Shown: positions 16,356-25,519 of the stretch, piece after piece
How positions within the stretch are numbered: position 1 is the first letter of the stretch
Layout of the letters: each line of letters begins with the position of its first letter
Assembly (NCBI RefSeq): GCF_030580675.1
Contig: NZ_JAUQUB010000001.1
Span: forward strand, 1,949,510 to 2,013,509
Reading direction: 5' to 3'
Source: Antiquaquibacter soli
GTDB taxonomy: Bacteria > Actinomycetota > Actinomycetes > Actinomycetales > Microbacteriaceae
Length of the DNA: 64,000 nt
Notes under the pieces: model-generated
Told to the model about the DNA's origin: nothing
The model's input: the letters and a program-made list of their open reading frames with translations, nothing else
Databases searched by the model: none
Position numbers and translations under genes: made by a program

Positions 16356-17908
16356 CCCCGGCCGAGGAACTTCTGCAGGCTCGCGAGCTCCTCCTCGCTC
16401 GGGCCGCCCGCCTTCGAGCCGAGCCCGAAGCCCGACCCGGCAGGGGCACTCGGCGTGAGCGACTTGCCGGCGGCGAGCGCCGCGTTCTCCGCCGCCCGCT
16501 TCGCGGGGTTGCCCGACCGGGAGGTCTTGCCCTTCTTCTTCGACGATCCACCGCCGAAGCGCTGACCGGGAATCGGTCCCATGCCGGGAATCTGCGGCGT
16601 GCCGCCCTTCGCGACGGTCTTCATCATCTTCGCGGCCTGCTCGAAGCGGTTCACAAGGGCGTTGACCTCGGTCACGGTCGTACCCGACCCCTTGGCGATA
16701 CGCAGTCGGCGCGAGCCGTTGAGCACCTTGGGCTGCCGGCGCTCCTGGACCGTCATCGACTGGATGATGGCCTCGGTGCGGGTGATCTCGCTCTCGTCGA
16801 AGTTGTCGAGCTGCTCGCGCATGCCCTTCGCACCGGGCAGCATTCCGAGCATCCCCTTGATGGAGCCCATGTTCTTGAGCTGCTGCATCTGCGCGAGGAA
16901 GTCCTCGAGCGTGAAGGAGTCCGTCGCGAACTTCTCGGCGGTCTTGCGAGCCTCCTCCTCGTCGAAGGCCTTCTGCGCCTGCTCGATGAGGGTGAGGATG
17001 TCGCCGAGGTCGAGGATGCGGCTCGCCATGCGGTCCGGGTGGAACTGCTCGAAGTCGTCGAGGCCCTCCCCCGTCGACGCGAACATGATCGGGCGACCGG
17101 TGACGGATGCCACGGACAGCGCGGCACCGCCGCGCGCGTCTCCGTCGAGCTTGGAGAGCACGACGCCCGTGAAGTCTACGCCCTCCTGGAAGGCGCGAGC
17201 CGTCTGGATGGCGTCCTGACCGATCATGGCGTCGATGACGAAGAGCACCTCGTCGGGGTCGATGGCCTTGCGGATGTTCGACGCCTGCTTCATGAGCTCG
17301 GCATCCACACCCAGGCGGCCGGCGGTGTCGACGATGACGACGTCGTACTGCTTCGACTTCGCGTGCTTGACGGCCTCCTTGGCGACCTTCACGGGATCGC
17401 CCGTGCCGTTTCCCGGCTCGGGGGCGAAGACGGGGACGCCCGCCTGCTCGCCGACGACCTGGAGCTGGGTCACCGCGTTCGGGCGCTGGAGGTCGGCCGC
17501 GACGAGGACGGGAGTGTGGCCCTCGGAGCGCAGCCACTTGGCGAGCTTGCCGGCGAGCGTCGTCTTACCCGCGCCCTGGAGGCCGGCGAGCATGATGATC
17601 GTCGGCGGCTGCTTGGCGAACTCCAGCCGCCGCTGCTGTCCGCCGAGGATCGTGACGAGCTCCTCGTTGACGATCTGCACGACCTGCTGGGCGGGGTTGA
17701 GCGCCTTGTTGACCTCGTCGCCGAGGGCGCGCTCCCGGACGCGACCGGTGAAGTCCTTGACGACCTCGAGCGCAACGTCCGCGTCGAGGAGTGCGCGGCG
17801 GATCTCGCGGACGGTGCCGTCGACGTCGGCGGGGCTGAGCTTGCCCTTGCCGCGGAGGTTCTTGAAGGTATCGGCGAGGCGATCCGTGAGGGTTCCGAAC
17901 ATGGCCAT
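16352..17908 (-). CDS. ffh: Signal recognition particle GTPase Ffh
   Basis: 518 aa. Binds signal sequences and 4.5S RNA and delivers ribosomes to FtsY at the membrane. N domain, then G domain with GLQGAGKTTLAGKLAKWL (G1), DTAGRLGVD (G3) and SKLDGDARGGAALS (G4/G5), then the methionine-rich M domain (about 300-440) with QMQQLKNMGSIKGMLGMLPG and RRLRIAKGSGTTVTEVN. A basic GGGSSKKKGKTSRS linker and a 50-residue extension end the protein. The ATG two codons downstream (MFGTLTDRL) may be the real start. Confidence 0.97.
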   Translation of the reverse strand: MAMFGTLTDRLADTFKNLRGKGKLSPADVDGTVREIRRALLDADVALEVVKDFTGRVRERALGDEVNKALNPAQQVVQIVNEELVTILGGQQRRLEFAKQPPTIIMLAGLQGAGKTTLAGKLAKWLRSEGHTPVLVAADLQRPNAVTQLQVVGEQAGVPVFAPEPGNGTGDPVKVAKEAVKHAKSKQYDVVIVDTAGRLGVDAELMKQASNIRKAIDPDEVLFVIDAMIGQDAIQTARAFQEGVDFTGVVLSKLDGDARGGAALSVASVTGRPIMFASTGEGLDDFEQFHPDRMASRILDLGDILTLIEQAQKAFDEEEARKTAEKFATDSFTLEDFLAQMQQLKNMGSIKGMLGMLPGAKGMREQLDNFDESEITRTEAIIQSMTVQERRQPKVLNGSRRLRIAKGSGTTVTEVNALVNRFEQAAKMMKTVAKGGTPQIPGMGPIPGQRFGGGSSKKKGKTSRSGNPAKRAAENAALAAGKSLTPSAPAGSGFGLGSKAGGPSEEELASLQKFLGRG

Positions 17909-17946
17909 GGTGCACTCAGCTTAACCGAGCCCCGCCGTGCGGTGCC

Positions 17947-18243
17947 TCAGTTCAGCTGGAGGACGGCCCAGAGCACGATCGGCCCGCCGACGACGAGGGC
18001 GATCGAGAGGTAGGCGACCGACCGCGTGGCGGGATCGACCATGAGCCGGACCGCACGGTAGATCGTGGAGACGGCAAGGACCAGGCCGACCGCGAAGAGC
18101 GCCGCCGAGACCACCAGGAAGGGCAGCTCCGCCGGCAGGAACTCGAGCAGCACGATCGAGAGCAGGAGCGCGCCCTCGGCGAGCGCCGCAAGCAGGAACT
18201 GCCGCGTGGTCGCGGCTCCGGGTGCGGGCGGAGTGGGGCTCAT
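17947..18243 (-). CDS. Small membrane protein, three helices
   Basis: 98 aa. A Pro/Ala-rich N-terminal tail of about 14 residues precedes three hydrophobic helices (about 17-37, 44-63, 75-96). No family recognised. It ends 38 bp before the ffh start on the same strand and is divergent from the gamma carbonic anhydrase, whose ATG is only 14 bp away, so the two promoters must overlap the other gene's 5' end. Confidence 0.7.
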   Translation of the reverse strand: MSPTPPAPGAATTRQFLLAALAEGALLLSIVLLEFLPAELPFLVVSAALFAVGLVLAVSTIYRAVRLMVDPATRSVAYLSIALVVGGPIVLWAVLQLN

Positions 18244-18257
18244 GGTGTGATTGTGCC

Positions 18258-18776
18258 ATGGCCCTCCTCGTGCCGCTCGGCGGCTCCTCCCCCCTCGTGC
18301 CCGACTCCGCCTTCGTGGCCCCGACTGCGACGCTCGTCGGGGCGGTGACGCTCGGTCATCGCGCGAGTGTGTTCTACGGCGCGGTGCTGCGCGCGGACGT
18401 CGACTCGATCGACGTGGGCGAGGGCACGAACATCCAGGACAACGTCGTCATCCACTGCGATGCGGGAGTGCCGGCGCGACTCGGGGCGCGCATCAGCGTC
18501 GGTCACGGCGCGATCCTCCACGGGTGCACCGTCGAGGACGACTGCCTCATCGGCATGGGCTCGACCGTGCTCAACGGCGCGATCATCGGAGCGGGATCGC
18601 TCGTCGCCGCCGGTGCGGTCGTGCTCGAGGGCACGGTCGTGCCGCCGGGGTCACTCGTCGCCGGAGTACCGGCGAAGGTGCGGCGCGAGCTCACCGCGGA
18701 GGAGCAGGCGGGCATCCGCGACAACGCGCAGCGCTACCTCGCGACCGCGGCCGCACACGCGGAGGCGACGCTCTAG
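18258..18776 (+). CDS. Gamma-class carbonic anhydrase-like protein
   Basis: 172 aa left-handed beta-helix protein of the hexapeptide-repeat family (YrdA/PaaY/CamH type). Repeats of the form G-A-V-L-R-A-D and G-x-G-T-N-I-Q-D-N are seen, followed by VVIHCDAG (one zinc-ligand His), SVGHGAILHGCTVEDDCLIGMG (two more His) and SLVAAGAVVLEGT. All three His positions of gamma carbonic anhydrases appear present; activity is often undetectable in this subgroup. The ATG at 18258 was chosen over one at 18222, which would add 12 atypical residues. Overlaps the convergent gene by 4 bp. Confidence 0.88.
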   Translation: MALLVPLGGSSPLVPDSAFVAPTATLVGAVTLGHRASVFYGAVLRADVDSIDVGEGTNIQDNVVIHCDAGVPARLGARISVGHGAILHGCTVEDDCLIGMGSTVLNGAIIGAGSLVAAGAVVLEGTVVPPGSLVAGVPAKVRRELTAEEQAGIRDNAQRYLATAAAHAEATL

Positions 18777-19063
18777 GATCTGGCCTGCACCGAGAGCACG
18801 ATGACCGCGATCAAGGGCGCGAACGCCACGAGAATCGTGATGATCGCGAGCGGGCGCGAGTCGCCGCGCACGAGGTTGATCACGGCGATCACGAGCGACG
18901 CGAGCACGAGCACGGCCGCGGCGATGAAGATCACCTGGTAAACCAGCGAGCCGGCGCCCGACCCGTCAAGCGCAGCGGAGACGCCGGTCGCGAAGGACCA
19001 GGCCATGAGGCCGACGCCGACCACGGCGGCGAGCAGGGGGATGACACCACGGCGTGCGTTCAT
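18773..19063 (-). CDS. Small three-helix membrane protein
   Basis: 96 aa from the ATG at 19063. Starts MNARRGVIPLLAAVVG, then three hydrophobic segments (about 7-28, 40-65, 72-92) with short polar loops, GDSRP in the last. No family recognised. It is convergent with the carbonic anhydrase-like gene (4-bp overlap) and divergent from the 118-aa gene at 19107. Confidence 0.65.
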   Translation of the reverse strand: MNARRGVIPLLAAVVGVGLMAWSFATGVSAALDGSGAGSLVYQVIFIAAAVLVLASLVIAVINLVRGDSRPLAIITILVAFAPLIAVIVLSVQARS

Positions 19064-19106
19064 GGCACCACCGTAGTGGTGCGCGGGCATCCGTAGAATC
19101 CTCGGC

Positions 19107-19463
19107 ATGGACCCTGCGTGGATCGAGCACCGCCGCGGCGGCGACGGCGAACTCCTCGGATGGATGCGACCGGAGGGCGACGGCTTCGTGGTGATCGACC
19201 TCCTCGGCCGCGATCGGACCGACGCCGTCGACTGGCTCACCGCCGAGGAGACGCTCGACTCGATCGGCATCGGCTACCTCGCCGACCTGTACGAGCTTCG
19301 CCTCGACTCGGGTGAGTGGCTTCGCGTGCGCCTCGCCGAGGTCTCACCGACGCGCATCGTCGCCAAGCAGGACGACTTCGGTGCGGTGGGCATCCCCCAG
19401 GTCTACTTCCCGCTGCCGTTCCCGATGCCCGAGACGCTGCGGCCGCTGACCCCGCTCGCCTAA
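19107..19463 (+). CDS. Conserved hypothetical protein
   Basis: 118 aa, soluble and acidic. It has a regular beta-rich look: IEHRRGGDGELLGWMRPEGDGFVVIDLLGR, an EETLDSIGIGYLADLYEL helix and VRLAEVSPTRIVAKQDDFG, ending in FPLPFPMPETLRPL. I recognise this as a type common in Microbacteriaceae but cannot name the family. Convergent with the next gene, with a 4-bp stop overlap. Confidence 0.7.
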   Translation: MDPAWIEHRRGGDGELLGWMRPEGDGFVVIDLLGRDRTDAVDWLTAEETLDSIGIGYLADLYELRLDSGEWLRVRLAEVSPTRIVAKQDDFGAVGIPQVYFPLPFPMPETLRPLTPLA

Positions 19464-19894
19464 CGCGTCAGAACCACCACGAGGTTGATCACGAAGATCA
19501 GCACGCCGATGGCTCCGAGGACGAACGGCCAATACCTCAGGGGGACGAAGAAGAACGTCGAGACGGGGTTGGTCCAGACCTGCTGACCGGTCTCCGGGTG
19601 CAGCACCGGGATGACGCGGTGGGTGCGCACCGCACCCGCCTCGTCTCGCACCGGCTCGGCGAGCTTCTCGTACATGACCGCGGGGCGGGGCTTGTCGATG
19701 TACGTGCCGACCACGAACCGAGTGAACACCCACAAGAGGGCCGCGCTCAGCACGAGGCCGATGCCCACGAACACTCCGTTGATCGGACCGCTCGACGCCA
19801 CGAGCCCCGTCACACCGGCGATACCGAAGCCGAGCAGCACTCCGAGGCCGACGAACAGCAGGACGAGGGTTCCCCAGCGGGACCAAATAATCAT
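19460..19894 (-). CDS. Membrane protein with central soluble loop
   Basis: 144 aa. Two N-terminal helices (about 8-30 and 40-62) and one C-terminal helix (120-142) bracket a soluble stretch with GTYIDKPRPAVMYEKLAEPV and HRVIPVLHPETGQQVWTNP. Possibly a structural or assembly protein; no family recognised. 41 bp downstream of ftsY on the same strand. Confidence 0.7.
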   Translation of the reverse strand: MIIWSRWGTLVLLFVGLGVLLGFGIAGVTGLVASSGPINGVFVGIGLVLSAALLWVFTRFVVGTYIDKPRPAVMYEKLAEPVRDEAGAVRTHRVIPVLHPETGQQVWTNPVSTFFFVPLRYWPFVLGAIGVLIFVINLVVVLTR

Positions 19895-19935
19895 GCCCCC
19901 ATCTTGACACCCGTTTGGGGGTCACGACGCCAGAA

Positions 19936-20805
19936 TCAGCCGACGAGCCCCTGAACGAACACGTGCGGGGTGAACCCCGTGAGGTCTCCGATTCCCTCGC
20001 CCTGGCCGACGAGCTTGATCGGGATGCCGGTCTTCTCCTGCACAGCGAGCACGAAGCCGCCCTTCGCCGAGCCGTCGAGCTTGGTGAGCACGAGACCCGT
20101 CACACCGGCGTGCTCGATGAAGGCCTCCGCCTGAGCCAGTCCGTTCTGGCCCGTGGTCGCATCGAGAACGAGCAGCACTTCGGCGATCTCGGTCTGCTTC
20201 TCGATGACGCGGCGGATCTTCGAGAGCTCGTCCATGAGGCCGCTCTTGGTCTGGAGGCGCCCCGCCGTGTCGATGATCGCGATGTCGATGCCCTCGCGCT
20301 GAGCCCGTTCGACCGTCTGAAAGGCGACGGATGCGGGGTCCTGGCCCTGCTGCTGCGGTCGTACGATCTCGGCTCCGCCGCGCTCCGCCCACGTCGCGAG
20401 CTGTTCGACGGCCGCAGCGCGGAAGGTGTCCGCCGCGCCGACCACGACCGAGCGACCGTAGCCGACGAGGAACCGCGCGAACTTGCCGATCGTCGTCGTC
20501 TTGCCGACGCCGTTCACGCCGACGACGAGCACGACGGCGGGGCGGGCGGTGAGGCGCAGCGTGGGGTCGAGCTTCGCGAGCCGCTCCTCGAGGCTCTCGC
20601 GGAGCATCCGCTTCAGGTCGGCGGGGTCGGTCGTGCGGTATTTTGCGACGTTCGCGCGCAGCTCCTCGACGACGGCGTCGGCGATGTCGGGGCCGAAGTC
20701 GGCCGCGAGGAGCGCGTCCTCGAGGTCCTCCCACGTCGACTCGTCGATCGTGGCCCGCGAGAACATGCCCTTGAGCGCTCCGGAGAGCGACCAGCTCGGT
20801 GCCAT
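19936..20805 (-). CDS. ftsY: Signal recognition particle receptor FtsY
   Basis: 289 aa. GTPase docking partner of Ffh at the membrane. G-domain motifs: GVNGVGKTTTIGKFA (G1), ADTFRAAAVEQL, DTAGRLQTKSGLMDEL (G3), TKLDGSAKGG (G4) and GQGEGIGDL near the end. The N domain begins almost immediately, so the long acidic membrane-binding A domain of E. coli FtsY is missing, as in many Gram-positives. Its ATG overlaps the smc stop by one base (TGATG); the smc-ftsY pairing is standard. Confidence 0.97.
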   Translation of the reverse strand: MAPSWSLSGALKGMFSRATIDESTWEDLEDALLAADFGPDIADAVVEELRANVAKYRTTDPADLKRMLRESLEERLAKLDPTLRLTARPAVVLVVGVNGVGKTTTIGKFARFLVGYGRSVVVGAADTFRAAAVEQLATWAERGGAEIVRPQQQGQDPASVAFQTVERAQREGIDIAIIDTAGRLQTKSGLMDELSKIRRVIEKQTEIAEVLLVLDATTGQNGLAQAEAFIEHAGVTGLVLTKLDGSAKGGFVLAVQEKTGIPIKLVGQGEGIGDLTGFTPHVFVQGLVG

Positions 20806-23800
20806 CAGCTCGCCTCCCGCTTGCCGTCGCCCACGCGCTGCCCGACGACGGCGCTCACGCCGTCCTGACGCATCGAGACGCCGTAGAGCGCGTCGGCGAT
20901 CTCCATCGTGCGCTTCTGGTGCGTGATGACGATGAGCTGGGACGACTCCCGCAAGTCCTCGAAGATCGTGAGGAGCCGGCCCAGGTTGGCGTCGTCGAGC
21001 GCTGCCTCGACCTCGTCCATGATGTAGAACGGGCTGGGGCGCGCCTTGAAGATCGCGATGAGCAGGGCGACCGCGGCGAGCGAGCGCTCCCCGCCCGAGA
21101 GCAGCGACAGCCGTTCGATCTTCTTGCCCGCCGGCTTCACCGTGACCTCGATGCCGGTCGTGAGCATGTTCTCCGGGTCGGTGAGGTGGATGCTCCCCGT
21201 GCCGCCGGGGAAGAGGATCGGGAACACCCGGTTGAAGGCCGCCTTCGTGTCGTCGAACGCGCTCGAGAAGATGTCCTGCATCTTCTCGTCGAGCTCCTCG
21301 ATGATCGTCAGCAGGTCCTTGCGGGTGTTCGTGAGGTCGGTGAGCTGCTCGGTGAGGAACTTGTGGCGCTGCTCGAGCGCGTCGAACTCCTCGAGGGCGA
21401 GCGGGTTGACGCGACCGAGCTGCGCGAGCTTGCGCTCGGCGGACGCCAGGCGCGCCTGCTGCTCGGCGCGGTTGAACGCCACCGGTTCGTCGGAGTCCGG
21501 CACCGGCACGGGCACCGCGGGGCCGTACTCGGCCACGAGCACGTCCTCGACGAGACCGAGCTCCTCCCCCGCGCGCTCCAGGAGCGTCGACAGGTGCAGC
21601 TTCTTCTCATAGATCTGCATCTCGAGGCCGTGGACGTTCTCGCTGATCGCCGCCAGTCGCTCGCGGAGGGCCGTCTCCTCGCGGCGCAGCGCCGCGAGCT
21701 CCTCGTTCTGAGCGCTGCGCTCGGCCTCCGCGGCCGCGAGCTCCAGGCGCGCCTGCGAGACCGAGCGGTCGACGGCATCCAGCACCGCGGGCAGGGCGGC
21801 GATCACCTCGTTCGCGGCCGCGATCTGCCGCTGCCGGATGACGGCGAGTCGCGCCTGCTCCTCGGCGGCCTCCCGCTCGGCGACGAGCTGGGCGGCGAGC
21901 TGGTCGGCGCGCGCTCGCTCGGCGCGCACGCGCTCGCGAATGGTCTCCAGCTGGATGCGCAGCTCGAGCTCGGCGGCGCGCGCCGACTCGACCTCGGCGA
22001 GCACCCCATCGCGAGCCGAGACATCCAGCATCGGGCGGGGCATCGCCTCGTACTCGTCGTGGGCGGCCTTAGCGCGCTCGACTTCCGCCTCGGCGTCGCG
22101 CACCGCCTCCGTCGTGGTCTCGAGCGACTGCGAGAGGCGCTCCCACTCCGCCTGGGCGGCCTCGAGCTGGATGCGGTACCGGCCGAGCTGCTCGGACTGG
22201 GCGGCGAGCTGGGCGTCGTACTCGCGCAGCGCCTCGAGGGCCGTCGCGGCATCCGTCTTCGCCGTCTCGAGGGCCCCGCGCTTCTCGGCGAGCGCGAAGC
22301 GGGTGCGCTCGATCTGGGTGGTCACGGTGGCGAGCTTGGCTGCTGCCGCGTCGCGCTCGGCGACGAGCTCCAGTCGGGAGCGCTTCGCGCCCGACCCGCC
22401 CCGCAGCACGTAGCGGGTGAGCACGTCGCCCTGCTTCGTCACGAAGGTCGCAGTCTCGGGTGCGCTCGACCACGCGGCCCGGGCGGCGGCGAGGTCGTCG
22501 GCGACGAGGACGGAGGCGAGGAGGCCGAGCACTCCCCCGGGTGCGGTCACGACGTCGGCGGCGGAGCGGATGCCCGGGGCGCTGAACCCCGGTGCGGCGG
22601 GAGCCGAGGCCTCCGCCACGACGACCTCGACGCGGCCGAAGTCCTTGTCGGCGGAGTGCGAGAGCGCGTCGAACGCGGCATCCTGCGTGTCGGCGAGCAC
22701 GGCGTCGGCGAGCGAGCCGAGGGCCGCGGCGATGGCGGCCTCGAAGCCCGGCTCGATCTTGACGTGCTCGGCGACGAGACCGCGGATGCCCGAGAGCTTC
22801 GCACCGACGAGGGCGCTCGAGCCGTCCTTCTGGTCGACGGCGAGGGAGAGCGCCGAGCTGCGAGCGGCCAGGGCGTCGCGCTCGCGCTCGGCGGCGTGCA
22901 GATCGTCGCGGAGCTGCTCGATGTCGGCTTGGAGCCCAGCCACCACGGCCTCGGCAGCCTCGTACGCCGCGTCGAGCGAGCCGTCGCCCTCCGACGTCGT
23001 CGCAGCCTCGGCCTCGAGGGCCACGAACTCCGTGCGGGTCGAATCGCGCCGCTGCTCGGCGGCCTCCAGCGCGTTCTGCTGCCGCAGCAGCTCGCCGCGC
23101 GCGGCCGCGAGCGTCGAGCGAGCGACGTCGACGCGAGCGGCAAGGCCGGCGAGCTCGAGCTCGTGCTTCGAGACGAGCGCGCTCTGCGCCGAGATCTCCT
23201 CGTCGAGGGAGTCGAGGGACGCCTTCGCGGTCGCGGTCGCCGCCGCCGCCGTGCCGACCGCCTCCTCGGCGTCGGCGACGCCCGCGGCGAGCCGTTCGGC
23301 CTCGTCGAGGGCCTCCTGCACGCTCGCCTGGCTGATCGTCGATCCCACAGTGGGCCCCTCTGCCTGCTGGCTGAGCAGCGCGAGCCGCTGGTTGGCGAGC
23401 GTGAACAGGCTGCGCAGGCGCTCCTGGGCGCTCTCGAGTCCGAACGCGGTGCGGCGGGCGAGGTCGACGGCGTCGCCCACCTGCGCCTGCTCGAGTCGGC
23501 CCTCCCGGAGCTTCGCCTGGTCGAGCTGCTCCTGCAGCACGATGCGCTCGGTCTTGCGCTCCGACTCCGAGCGCGAGAAGTCGGTGATCTGCGCGCGCAG
23601 CTCGACCACCTCGTCCGCGAGGAGCCGGGCGCGGGCATCCCGCACGATGGAGGCGATGGATGCGGCCTCCTTGGCGATCTCGGCCTGCTGGCCGAGCGGC
23701 TTGAGCTGGCGGCGGATCTCGCCCGCGAGATCGCTCAACCGCGTGAGGTTGGCCTGCATCGCGTCGAGCTTGCGGAGGGTCTTCTCCTTGCGGCGGCGGT

Positions 23801-24308
23801 GCTTGAGGATGCCCGCCGCCTCCTCGATGAACCCGCGGCGGTCCTCGGGGGTCGCGTGCAGCACGGCGTCGAGCTGCCCCTGGCCGACGATGACGTGCAT
23901 CTCACGGCCGAGGCCGGAGTCGCTCAGCAGCTCCTGGACGTCAAGGAGACGGCACTGCTCGCCGTTGATCGCGTACTCGCTGCCGCCGTTGCGGAACAGC
24001 GTGCGGCTGATCGTCACCTCGGAGTACTCGATCGGCAGCGCGCCGTCGGCGTTGTCGATGGTGAGGATGACCTCGGCGCGGCCGAGCGGGCCCTTCGTCG
24101 CGGTGCCCGCGAAGATGACGTCCTCCATCTTGCCGCCGCGGAGCGTTTTCGCGCCCTGCTCGCCCATGACCCAGGCCAGGGCATCCACGACATTGGACTT
24201 GCCCGAGCCGTTCGGCCCGACGACGCACGTCACACCCGGTTCGAACGCGAAGGTCGTCGGCTGTGCGAAGGACTTGAACCCCTTGAGGGTCAGGCTCTTC
24301 AGATACAC
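20805..24308 (-). CDS. smc: Chromosome segregation ATPase SMC
   Basis: 1167 aa. Core of the bacterial condensin with ScpA/ScpB. Walker A GPNGSGKSNVVDALAW at residues about 32-47, two long coiled coils (about 170-500 and 660-990) interrupted by the hinge around 520-640 (SGIRGLVAEHVKIEPGFEAA), then the ABC signature LLSGGERSLAAVALLIA and Walker B YIMDEVEAALDD. The coiled coils are exceptionally Ala-, Glu- and Arg-rich, which leaves the opposite strand open over the whole gene. Transcribed with ftsY from the divergent region at 24309-24419. Confidence 0.97.
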   Translation of the reverse strand: MYLKSLTLKGFKSFAQPTTFAFEPGVTCVVGPNGSGKSNVVDALAWVMGEQGAKTLRGGKMEDVIFAGTATKGPLGRAEVILTIDNADGALPIEYSEVTISRTLFRNGGSEYAINGEQCRLLDVQELLSDSGLGREMHVIVGQGQLDAVLHATPEDRRGFIEEAAGILKHRRRKEKTLRKLDAMQANLTRLSDLAGEIRRQLKPLGQQAEIAKEAASIASIVRDARARLLADEVVELRAQITDFSRSESERKTERIVLQEQLDQAKLREGRLEQAQVGDAVDLARRTAFGLESAQERLRSLFTLANQRLALLSQQAEGPTVGSTISQASVQEALDEAERLAAGVADAEEAVGTAAAATATAKASLDSLDEEISAQSALVSKHELELAGLAARVDVARSTLAAARGELLRQQNALEAAEQRRDSTRTEFVALEAEAATTSEGDGSLDAAYEAAEAVVAGLQADIEQLRDDLHAAERERDALAARSSALSLAVDQKDGSSALVGAKLSGIRGLVAEHVKIEPGFEAAIAAALGSLADAVLADTQDAAFDALSHSADKDFGRVEVVVAEASAPAAPGFSAPGIRSAADVVTAPGGVLGLLASVLVADDLAAARAAWSSAPETATFVTKQGDVLTRYVLRGGSGAKRSRLELVAERDAAAAKLATVTTQIERTRFALAEKRGALETAKTDAATALEALREYDAQLAAQSEQLGRYRIQLEAAQAEWERLSQSLETTTEAVRDAEAEVERAKAAHDEYEAMPRPMLDVSARDGVLAEVESARAAELELRIQLETIRERVRAERARADQLAAQLVAEREAAEEQARLAVIRQRQIAAANEVIAALPAVLDAVDRSVSQARLELAAAEAERSAQNEELAALRREETALRERLAAISENVHGLEMQIYEKKLHLSTLLERAGEELGLVEDVLVAEYGPAVPVPVPDSDEPVAFNRAEQQARLASAERKLAQLGRVNPLALEEFDALEQRHKFLTEQLTDLTNTRKDLLTIIEELDEKMQDIFSSAFDDTKAAFNRVFPILFPGGTGSIHLTDPENMLTTGIEVTVKPAGKKIERLSLLSGGERSLAAVALLIAIFKARPSPFYIMDEVEAALDDANLGRLLTIFEDLRESSQLIVITHQKRTMEIADALYGVSMRQDGVSAVVGQRVGDGKREAS

Positions 24309-24381
24309 AGGCGGCCCTTCAGGTCGGAAGCGAGCGGATAGTCAACGGTACTAGATCGTGACCTGCGCGGCGGGGCCGGCG

Positions 24382-24394
24382 TTGTAGCCTACAA
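24382..24394. promoter_or_regulatory. Short palindrome in the smc/GNAT divergent region
   Basis: TTGTAGCCTACAA is a perfect 13-base dyad 25 bp upstream of the GNAT gene. It includes TAGCCT, which could be a -10 element, so a regulator binding here could block that promoter. No clear -35 is seen. Confidence 0.3.
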
Positions 24395-24419
24395 GGCTGC
24401 CGACACCCAGGAGGACGCC

Positions 24420-25475
24420 GTGCTCATCGACGAGCTGCCCATCCCCGTCGCGCTCGACGCGCCCGGGGGCGCCGAATTCGCCCGCGCCGTCGAGATCGGC
24501 AATGCCGTCGAGGCGATCGCCTACGGCACCGCCGACATCGCCTACCGCCCCGAGGAGGAGCTGCCGCACTGGCGCGACCGGCACTCGCCTCACCGCCTGC
24601 TGCTCGCCCGCGTCGACGGCGAGATCGTCGGTCGGGCGTCGTACGAGACGAAGGCCGCGGAGGACACCGATACGGCGTGGATCGGCGTGAACGTGCTGCC
24701 GGAGTTCGAGGGCCGCGGTATCGGGCGCGCCCTCGCCGACGCGGTGGAGGAGCTCGCGGCATCCGAGGGTCGCACGAAGCTGCTCGCCTACACGGGCACC
24801 ACCGAGAAAGGCGGGGAGCGGCTGGCCTCGCCCACCGGGTTCGGCTCGGTGCCGCGGGATGCTCGTGCCACGCGATTCCTCCTCGCGCGCGGATACTCTC
24901 TCGAACAGGTGGAGCGGGTGAGCCGACTGGGCCTGCCCGTGGACGGCCTCGACGCCCTCGTCGCCGACGCCAGTGCCGCGAGCGGGCCGGACTACCGCGT
25001 CGTCACGTGGATCGGCGGCACGCCCGAGCGCTGGCGGTCCGACCTCGCGCTGCTCGGCACGCGGATGAGCACGGATGCCCCGAGCGCGGGCCTCGAGGAG
25101 CCCGAGGACGTGTGGACCGTCGAGCGTATCGTCGAAGCGGACGAGCGGGACCTCGCGAGCCCTCGTACCCGACTCACGGCGGCCGTCGAGCACGTGCCGA
25201 CGGGTCGGCTCGTCGGCTTCTCCGTGCTCTCCGTGCCCGCCCAGAGGGAGCGCTGCGTAGACCAGTACGCGACACTCGTGCTCCGCGAGCACCGCGGCCA
25301 CCGGCTCGGGATGCTCCTCAAGGTGGCGAACCTCGCCCACCTCGAACGGGAGCGGCCGGGGCATCCGTCGGTCCTCACGTTCAACGCGGAGGAGAACCGG
25401 CCCATGCTCGATGTCAACGAGGCGGTCGGATTCGTGCCGATCGCGCACGAGGGGGCGTGGCGGAAGGACCTCTAG
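24420..25475 (+). CDS. Tandem GNAT-domain acetyltransferase
   Basis: 351 aa holding two GNAT folds. Domain 1 (about 1-165) has the acetyl-CoA loop EGRGIGRALADAVEELA and domain 2 (about 185-350) has EHRGHRLGMLLKVANLAHL followed by FNAEENRPMLDVNEAVGF, typical of the GNAT C-terminal motif. Tandem organisation recalls MshD, but the motifs do not identify it as mycothiol synthase, and similar double-GNAT proteins of unknown substrate are common in Actinobacteria. Starts with GTG at 24420, preceded by CAGGAGGAC. Possibly monocistronic; a TetR gene begins 45 bp further. Confidence 0.87.
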   Translation: MLIDELPIPVALDAPGGAEFARAVEIGNAVEAIAYGTADIAYRPEEELPHWRDRHSPHRLLLARVDGEIVGRASYETKAAEDTDTAWIGVNVLPEFEGRGIGRALADAVEELAASEGRTKLLAYTGTTEKGGERLASPTGFGSVPRDARATRFLLARGYSLEQVERVSRLGLPVDGLDALVADASAASGPDYRVVTWIGGTPERWRSDLALLGTRMSTDAPSAGLEEPEDVWTVERIVEADERDLASPRTRLTAAVEHVPTGRLVGFSVLSVPAQRERCVDQYATLVLREHRGHRLGMLLKVANLAHLERERPGHPSVLTFNAEENRPMLDVNEAVGFVPIAHEGAWRKDL

Positions 25476-25519
25476 GTCACTTTCTGTACAAGTGTCCAGC
25501 AGAGGCGTACCATCATCCT

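Noticed and set aside
20799..24341. A 1180-codon open frame on the plus strand across all of smc
   Set aside because: It is the antisense shadow of smc. High GC and Ala/Glu/Arg-rich coiled coil remove stop codons from the opposite strand; the translation shows no family motif.
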